Assembly (NCBI RefSeq): GCF_040656415.1
Contig: NZ_JBFAMC010000007.1
Span: forward strand, 70,115-134,114
Length of the DNA: 64,000 bases
Direction of reading: 5' to 3'
Source: Rhodococcus_F sp040656415
Lineage (GTDB): Bacteria; Actinomycetota; Actinomycetes; Mycobacteriales; Mycobacteriaceae
Shown: positions 52,801-61,800 of the stretch, one piece after another
Layout: the number at the start of each line of letters is the position of its first letter
Numbering within the stretch: the stretch's first letter is position 1
Notes under the pieces: model-generated
Seen by the model: only the letters and a program-made list of their open reading frames with translations
Databases searched by the model: none
Told to the model about the DNA's origin: nothing
Position numbers and translations under genes: made by a program

Positions 52801-55800
52801 GGATGAGGTGGTGGGCCCACCGGTTCGCCTCGGTATTCAGTTGCGCGTATGTCAGGTGTTGGTTGTCGCAGGCCACCGCGATCTGATCGGGGGTGGAGCG
52901 GACCTGGTGTTCGAACATGTCCGGGACGGTGGTGGCGGGGATCAGGGTGTGGGTGTGGGTGTGGTTCCAGGTTTCGAGGATGGTGTGGCGTTCATCTGGG
53001 TTGAGGATCTCGATGTCGGACAGGCGGGTGTGCGGGTCGGCTGCGATCGCGTCGAGGACGGTCAGGTAGCGGTGGGTGAGGGCGCGGACGGTGTGTGGGT
53101 CGAACAGGTCGGTGGCGTACTCGATCAGCGCGGGGATGTCCCGGTCGGGGGTGCCGGGGTCGATCAGGTGGACGGACAGGTCGAATTTTGCGGTGCCGGT
53201 GGGGGCGGGCAGCACGGTGGTGTGCAGGTCGGGCAGGTCGAGGTCGGGCAGGGGGTTGTTCTGCCAGGCGAAGGCGACCTGGAACAGCGGGTGGTGGGCG
53301 GTGGTGCGAGTGGGGTTGAGCAGTTCGACGAGCAGTTCGAAGGGGATGTCTTGGTGGGTGTAGGCCGCCAGGGCCTTGCCGCGGACCTGCTCGACGACGG
53401 CGTCGAGGGTGGGGTTGTGGGACAGGTCGACGCGCAGGACCCAGGTGTTGACGAAGAAGCCGATCAGGTCGGTCAGGGCGGTGTCGGTGCGGCCGGCGAT
53501 CGGACCGCCGATGGTCAGGTCGTCGCCGGCGCCGAGCTTGTGTAGTAGCACGGCGAGGGCGGATTGGGTGAGCATCGACATGGTCACCCCGTGGGTGCGG
53601 GCGAGTTGGTCGAGGCGGTGGTGCAGGTTCGCGGGGATGGTGAAGTCGATCGTGTCGCCGCGGTAGCTGGCGGTTTTGGGGCGGGGCCGGTCGATCGGTA
53701 GGGGTGTCAGATCCGGTGCCCCGCCGAGTTCGTCGTGCCAGTACCGGTATTGGGTGGACAGGGTGCTGTCGGGATCGGTGGTCTCGCCGAGGAGTTGGTG
53801 TTGCCAGAGGGTGTAGTCGGCGTAGTGGACCGGCAACGGCACCCAGATCGGTTCCTCACCGTGCCAGCGCGCGGTGTAGGCGTGGGTCAGGTCCCGGATC
53901 AGGGGGGCCATCGACCACCCGTCGCCAGCGATGTGGTGGAGCACCAGTACCAGCAGGTGCTCGTCGGGCCGGCGCCGCAATATGGTTGCCCGAAGCGGGA
54001 TCTCGGTGGACAGGTCGAACCGGTATCCGGCCGCAGCGGGCACCGCGTCGTCCAGTTGGTGCGTGTCGAGGTCGGTGACCTCGATCGGGGTGGTGGCGTG
54101 GTCGGGGGACAGGATGTGTTGGAAGGGTTGGCCTTCGGTTGCTCCGAAGAGGGTTCGCAGGCTTTCGTGGCGGGCGACGACATCGTCGATCGCGGCGGTC
54201 AGCGCATCGGTGTTCAGGGGCCCGGTCAATCGGAGGGCGAGGGGGATGTTGTAGGTCGCCGAGGGGCCCTCGTATTGGTGGAGGAACCACAGGCGCTGTT
54301 GGGCGTGGGACAACGGGATTCGGGTCGGTCGTGTCGTCGGTTCCAGTGGGGGGCGTACCGGTCGGGTGTTGTCGAGGCGGGCGCTGAGTTCGGCGATGGT
54401 GGGGGTGTCGAACAGGGTGCGGATGGGGAGTTCGGTGCCGAGGGTGGTGCGGATGCGGCTGATCAGGCGGGTTGCGAGGAGGGAGTGGCCGCCCAGATCG
54501 AAGAAGGAGTCGTCGATCCCGACCTGGGGGACACCGAGAATCTCGGAGTAGAGCTCGGTCAGGACGGTTTCGTCTCGGGTGCGGGGGGCGCGGTAGAGGT
54601 CGAGGCGGAAGTCGGGGTCGGGTAGTGCGGTGCGGTCGAGTTTGCCGTTCGCGGTCACCGGGAGTGCGTCCAGGATGACGATCGCGGCGGGGACCATGTA
54701 CTCGGGCAACCGTCCAGCCGCATATCCGCGCAATCGGGCTGCGAGCTCGAACATCCCATCCCGGTCCTGGCGTTCGTCCTGGCGTTCGTCCTGGGTTTGG
54801 TCGTGGGCGAGGGGGGTGTCGGGGGCGAGGACGACGTATCCGATCAGTTGGTCTGCGGCAGTGTTGGATTCGTCGTCGGAGGCGGTACCGGCGGGGCGGG
54901 TGATGACGGCGGCGTGGGTGACGGTGGGGTGGGTGGTGAGGGTGGCTTCGATTTCGGCAGGTTCGATGCGGAATCCGCGGATCTTGACCTGGTCGTCGGT
55001 GCGGCCGAGGAAGTCGAGGACACCATCTGCGGTCCAGCGGACGAGGTCCCCGGTGCGGTACATGCGCCCGCCCACTGTGGTGCCGGTGGCGAAGGGGTTG
55101 GGCAGGAACCGCCCCGCGGTCAGGGCGGGTTGGTGGTGGTAGCCGCGGGCGACTTGGTCTCCGGCGACATAGAGTTCGCCGGGGACTCCGGCGGGGACCG
55201 GGCGTAGTCCGGTGTCGAGGACGTAGACCTGGATATTGGTGATCGGGGTGCCGATTGGCACGCTCGTTCCCGGTGGGAGGTCGCCGGTGGACGTGAGGTC
55301 AGCGCCGGACGGGGTGTGGGTGGTGGCAACCACGGTGATTTCGGTGGGGCCGTAGGCGTTGGTCAGTGTGGTGTGTGGGTGCTGTTGGGTGAAGTGTGCG
55401 GCTGTGTCGGTTCGCAGTGCCTCGCCGCCGGTGGTGATGCGGGTGAGGTGGGCGAAGATTTCGTTGGTGGTGCCGGCGGTGTCCTCGGTGAGGACCTCGA
55501 ACAGGGTGGGGGTGAGGAAGAGGGTGTCGACCTGTTGGTGGGTGATTAGGTCGGCGAGGGTGCGGGGGTCGAGGGGGTTGGCTGCGGAGGTCACCAGTGT
55601 TGTGCCGGTCAGGAGTGGGGGCCAGATCTCGAGGACGGAGGCATCGAATCCGATTGAGGAGTGCAGCAGCAGCCGGGTTCCGGGGCCGTCGGGCCACCCG
55701 TGTAGTGCCAGGGTGGTGAGGTTGTGGTGGGGGACGGCGACACCTTTGGGGGTTCCGGTGGATCCGGAGGTGTAGATGAGGTAGGCGAGGTGGTTCGGGT

Positions 55801-58800
55801 GTAGGGGGGTGGTGCGGTCGGTGTCGGTGGGGTTGTGGGTGGGCTGGTTCTCGAGGTCGGCGGTGTCGGTGTGGAGGTGGGGGATCTCGTTGGGGGGCAG
55901 TGTTGGTGTGGTGGTGGTGTCGGTGATCAGGAGGTGGGGGTGGGCGTCTTCGAGGATGTGCCCGGTGCGGGTGCTGGGGTAGTTCGGGTCGATGGGGAGG
56001 TAGGCGGCCCCGGTCTTGAGGATCGCCAACAGCACGGTGATCAGGTCGGGGGTGCGGGGGAGGGCGACGGCGATGATGGTGTCGGGGCCGGCGCCGGTGT
56101 GGATGAGGTGGTGGGCCCACCGGTTGGCGTTCTCGTTGAGTTGGGTGTAGGTCAGGTGCTTGCCGTCGCACGTTACGGCGATCGTGTCCGGGGAAAGGCG
56201 CACCTGGTGTTCGAACAGCTCGGGCACCGTTCCGGCTGGTGTTGACACCTGAATGTGGGTGTGGTTCCAGTCGTGGAGGATCTGGTGGCGTTCGGTCTGG
56301 TCGAGGGTCTCGATGTCGGACAGCCGGGTGTGGGGGTCGGTGGCGATGGCGTCGAGGACGGTCAGGTAGCGGTGGGTGAGGGTGTCGATGGTGGTGCGGT
56401 CGAACAGGTCGGTGGCGTATTCGATCAGCGCGGGGATGTCCTGGTCGGGGTGACCGGGGTCGATCAGGTGGACGAGTAGGTCAAACCTGGCGGTGCCGGT
56501 GGGGGCGGGCAGCACGGTGGCGTGTAGATCGGGCAGGTCGATGTCAGGCAGGGGGTTGTTCTGCCAGGCGAAGGCGATCTGGAACAGCGGGTGGTGGGCG
56601 GTGGACCGGGTGGGGTTGAGCAGTTCGACGAGCAGTTCGAACGGGATGTCCTGGTGGGTGTAGGCGGCCAGGGCTTTGCCGCGGACCTGGTCGAGGATCT
56701 GGTCGAAGCGGGGGTGGTGGCCCAGGTCGACGCGCAGGACCCAGGTGTTGACGAAGAACCCGATCAGGTCGGTCAACGCGGTGTCGGTGCGGCCGGCGAT
56801 CGGGCCGCCGATGCAGATATCGGTGCCGGCGCCGTGTTTGTGTAGCAGCACCGCGAGGGCGGATTGGGTGAGCATCGACATGGTCACCCCGTGGGTGCGG
56901 GCGAGTTGGTCGAGGCGGTGGTGCAGGTTCGCGGGGATGGTGAAGGTGGCGGTGGCGCCGCGGTAGCTGGCTGTTTTGGGGCGGGGCCGGTCGGTGGGCA
57001 GGGCTATCAGTTCCGGTGCCCCGGCCAGTTCGTGGTGCCAGTACCGGTATTGGGTGGAGATCAGGCTGTGCGGGTCGGCGGGGTCGCCGAGGAGGCGGTG
57101 TTGCCAGAGGGTGTAGTCGGCGTAGTGGACCGGCAGTGGCTCCCACACCGGTTCCTCACCGTGCCGGCGCGCGGTGTAGGCGTGGGTCAGGTCCCGGATC
57201 AGGGGGACCATCGACCAACCGTCGCCGGCGATGTGGTGAACCAGCAGCATCAGCACGTGCTCGCCGGGTCCGGATCGGAAAACGGTGGCCCGGATCGGGA
57301 TCTCGTGGGCCAGGTCGAACCGGTACCCGGCGGCCTCGGCGACCGCCTCGGCCACCTGATTCGGGTCGAGGTCGGTGACCTCGATCGGGGTGGTGGCGTG
57401 GTCGGGGGACAGGATGTGTTGGAAGGGTTGGCCTTCGGTCGCTCCGAAGAGGGTGCGCAGGCTTTCGTGGCGGGCGATGACATCGGCGATCGCGGCGGTC
57501 AGCGCGTCGGTGTTCAGGGGTCCGTGCAACCGAAGGGCGAGGGGGATGTTGTAGGTCGCCGACGGGCCCTCGAATTGGTGCAGGAACCACAGGCGTTGCT
57601 GGGCGTGCGAGAGCGGGATCCGGGCCGGTCGTGTCGTCGGTTCCAGTGGGGGGCGTACCGGTCGGGTGTTGTCGAGGCGGGCGCTGAGTTCTGCGATGCT
57701 GGGGGCGTCGAACAAGACCCGGATGGGCAGTTCGACATCGAGTTCGGTGCGGATCCGGCTGATCAGTCGGGTGGCGAGGAGGGAGTGACCGCCCAAATCG
57801 AAGAAGGAGTCGTCGATCCCGACCTGGGGAACACCGAGGATCTCGGAGTAGAGCTCGGTGAGGACGGTCTCTTCCCGGCCACGGGGAGCACGGTACTGCC
57901 CGGTGGTGTAGTCGGGGGCGGGCAGGGCTTTACGGTCGAGCTTCCCGTTCGCGGTCACCGGGAGTGCGTCCAGGATGACGATCGCGGCGGGCACCATGTA
58001 CTCGGGCAGCCGTTCAGCCACGTATGCCCGTAGTTGGGTAACGCGGCCGGTGGCGGCGGGGTCGTTGACGTACCGGGTGAGGGGTCCGACCTCGCCGGGC
58101 GGCTGGTACAGGTCGGTCAGCGGGGTGTGCTGTGTGGTGGGGGCGTGGAAGATCGCGTCGAGGTGTCCGGGGGTGGCGGCGTAGGTGACGGCGGTGTGGT
58201 AGCCGGTTTCGTTGCCGAGTCGGTGTAGGTCCTCGGTGGTGATGGCCGCGGCGGTGCGGTCCCCGACATTGTCGAGGAGGTCGGTGAGGCGGGTGTCGGG
58301 GTGGGTGTGGGTGGCGGCCTGGTGGGCGGCGATTTCGTCGATGACGCCGGCGTGGGGGATCCCGGTGATCCGCAGGGCGTCCGGTCGCTGTTGGTCGAGT
58401 AGAGATCGGAGTGCGTGGGAACCGCCGATGTCGTGCCAGGAGCGGGTGGGGACGGTGGCTGAGGATCGGGCCTCGGTGGGGGTCGTGTGAACGATGACGT
58501 CGTAGCGGTGCCGGGTCATTTCGGTGTCGGGGTGCCCGCGCTTGGTTTGGATGTTCACCGCGGTGATGTGGGGGTGGTGGTCGGTGAGTGCGAGGAAGAA
58601 TTCCGGGGCCAGCAGTAGTTCTTGTTCGGTGGCGATGTCGCGTCGGATCTGGTCGAGCAGGTCCATGGCGGTGCCGGTTGTGTTCTGAGTGAGATGGATG
58701 CCGGTGACGAACGCTTCGAGGGTGGTGAGGTTGCGGATGTCGCCGATAAACAGTGCCCCGCCGGGGGTCAGCAAGCGCATCGCTTTCGTGATGACGTCGA

Positions 58801-61800
58801 GTAGGTAGGCGGCGTTCGGGAAGTACTGGATGACCGAGTTGAGGATGATGGTGTCGAAGTGTGCGGCCGGGAGGCCGTCGGTGTTGTCGGCGGGTTGGGT
58901 GCGCAGGTGGACTCGGTCGGTCCAGGGGGCGTGGTGTGCGGCCAGTTGGGTGCGGAGTGCGGTGATGGTGATGTCGGAGAAGTCGGTGGCCCAGTAGGAG
59001 TCGCAGTCGGGGGCGAGTTCGGTGAGTAGGAGTCCGGTGCCGACGCCGATTTCGAGGATCCGGGTAGGGGACAGTTCCCGGATGCGGTCGATGGTCGCCG
59101 AGCGCCACTGCCGCATCTGCTCGATCGGGATGGGCCTTCCGGTGTAGCTGCTGGTCCAGCCGCGGAAGTCGTCGGCGAACCCGGTGTCATCGCAATCATC
59201 ACCGGATTCGTGGTCACCGGATTCGTCTCGGGTGTAGAGGTTTTCGTAGACGTGTTGCCATGTGGTGACTTGTTCGGTTTCCTGGGCCCGGTCGTGGGTC
59301 AGGGGGGTGTCGGGGTCGAGGACGACGTACCCGATCAGTTGGACTGCGGCAGAGGTGGACTCGTCGTAGGTGCCGGATTCGCGGGTGGGGGTCGGGCGGG
59401 TGATGACGGCGGCGTGGGTGATGGCGGGGTGGGTGGTGAGGGTGGTTTCGATCTCGCCGGGTTCGATGCGGAATCCGCGGATCTTGACCTGGTCGTCGGT
59501 GCGGCCGAGGAAGTCGAGGACACCGTCTGCGGTCCAGCGGACGAGGTCCCCGGTGCGGTACATGCGCCCACCGATGGCACGGTCGGCGGCAAAGGGGTTG
59601 GGCAGAAACCTTCCTGCGGTCAGTGTGGGTTGGTGGTGGTAGCCACGGGCGACTTGCTCTCCGGCGACATAGAGTTCGCCGGGTACTCCGGCCGGGACCG
59701 GGCGTAGCCCGGGGTCGAGGACGTAGACCTGGACGGTGGTGAGCGGGGTGCCGATCGGCACACTCGTTCCCGGTGGGAGGTCGCTGATGGGCAGGGGGTG
59801 GGCGGTGGCGTGGACGGTGGTTTCGGTGATGCCGTACATGTTGACCAGCATCGGTGCGGTGTGGTCGGGGCGGGTGTGCCACCGTTGGAGTGCGCTGGTC
59901 TCGAGGGTGTCGCCGCCGAAGACGATGTAGCGCAGGGGGAGTGGATCGGTGTCGTCGTCTGGGGCGGTTTCGGTGAGTTGGGTGAACGCGGCCGGGGTTT
60001 GACTCAGGACGGTAACCTGGTGTCTGCGGAGCAGGTCGAGGAACGCGGTGGGGGATCGGCTGGTGTCAGGGTCGACGACGACGAGGGTGGCCCCGTGCAG
60101 TAGGGCGCCCCATAGTTCCCAGACCGAGAAGTCGAAGGCCGGGGAGTGGAACATGGTCCACACGTCGGTGGGGTGGAAGTCGAACACGTTGTCGGTGCCG
60201 GTGAACAGGGCCACCAGGTTGTGGTGGGGGACGGCGACGGCTTTGGGGGTGCCGGTGGATCCGGAGGTGTAGATCAGGTAGGCCAGGTGCTGCGGGTGTA
60301 GGGGGGCTGCGCGGTCGGTGTCGGTGGGGTTGTGGGTGGGCTGGTTCTCGAGGTCGGCGGTGTCGGTGTGGATCTGCCGGATCCCGTTGTGCGGCAGGGT
60401 GGTTGTGGTGGTGGTATCGGTGATCAGCAGGTGGGGGCGGGCGTCGGTCAGGATGTGCCCGGTGCGGGCGCTGGGGTAGTTCGGGTCGATAGGGAGGTAG
60501 GCGGCACCGGTTTTGAGGATGGCCAACAACACGGTGATCAGGTCGGGGGTGCGGGGGAGGGCGACGGCGATGATGGTGTCGGGGCCGGCGCCGGTGTGGA
60601 TGAGGTGGTGGGCCCACCGGTTCGCGGCGGTGTTCAGGTGCGCATACGTCAGATGTTGGTCATCGCAGACCACGGCGATCTGGTCGGGGGTGGACCGGAC
60701 TTGGTATTCGAACATGTCCGGGACGGTGGCGGCGGGGACCGCGGTGTGGGTGTGGGTGTGGGTGTGGTTCCAAGTGTGGAGGATCTGGTGGCGTTCGGTC
60801 TCGTTGAGGATCTCGATGTCGGTCAGTCGGGTGTGGGGGTCTGTGGTGATGGTGTCGAGGACGGTCAGGTAGCGGTGTGCGAGGGCGCGGACGGTGGGTG
60901 GGTCGAACAGGTCGGTGGCGTATTCGATCAGCGCGGGGATGTCGCGGTCGGGGTCACCGGGGTCGACCAGGTTGATGAACAGGTCGAACCTGGCGGTGCC
61001 GGTGGGGGCGGGGAGTGCGGTGGCCTGTAGGTCGGGCAGGTCGAGATCGGGCAGGGTGTTGTTCTGCCAGGCCAGGCAGACCTGGAACAGGGGGTGGTAG
61101 GCGGTGCTGCGGGTGGGGTTGAGTAGTTCGACCAACAATTCGAAGGGGAGGTCTTGGTGGGTGTAGGCGGCCAACGCTTTGTCGCGGACTTGGTCGAGGA
61201 TCTGGTCGAAGCGGGGGTGGTGGTCCAGGTCGACGCGGAGGACCCAGGTGTTGACGAAGAAGCCGATCAGGTCGGTCAGGGCGGTGTCGGTGCGGCCGGC
61301 GATCGGGCTGCCGATGGTGAGGTCGGTGCCGGCGCCGAGCTTGTGTAGTAGCACGGCGAGGGCGGACTGCGCCAGCATCGACATAGTGGCCCCGCGGCTT
61401 CGGGCGAAGGTATGCAAGCGGCGGTGCAGGTCGGCGGGGATGGTGAAGTCGATCGTGTCGCCGCGGTAGCTGGCCACCTTGGGTCGGGGTCGGTCGGTCG
61501 GTAGTGGTGTCAGATCTGGTGCCCCGTCGAGTTCGTGGTGCCAGTACCGGTATTGGGTGGACAGGGTGCTGTCGGGGTCGGTGGTCTCGCCGAGGAGGTG
61601 GTGTTGCCAGAGGGTGTAGTCGGCGTACTGGATCGGCAACGGTTCCCACACCGGTTCCTCACCGTGCCGGCGCGCGGTGTAGGCGTGGGTCAGGTCCCGG
61701 ATCAGGGGGGCTAGTGACCACCCGTCGCCGGCGATGTGGTGGAGCACCAGTACCAGCAGGTGCTCGTCGGGTCGGCGCCGGAATATGGTTGCCCGTAGCG

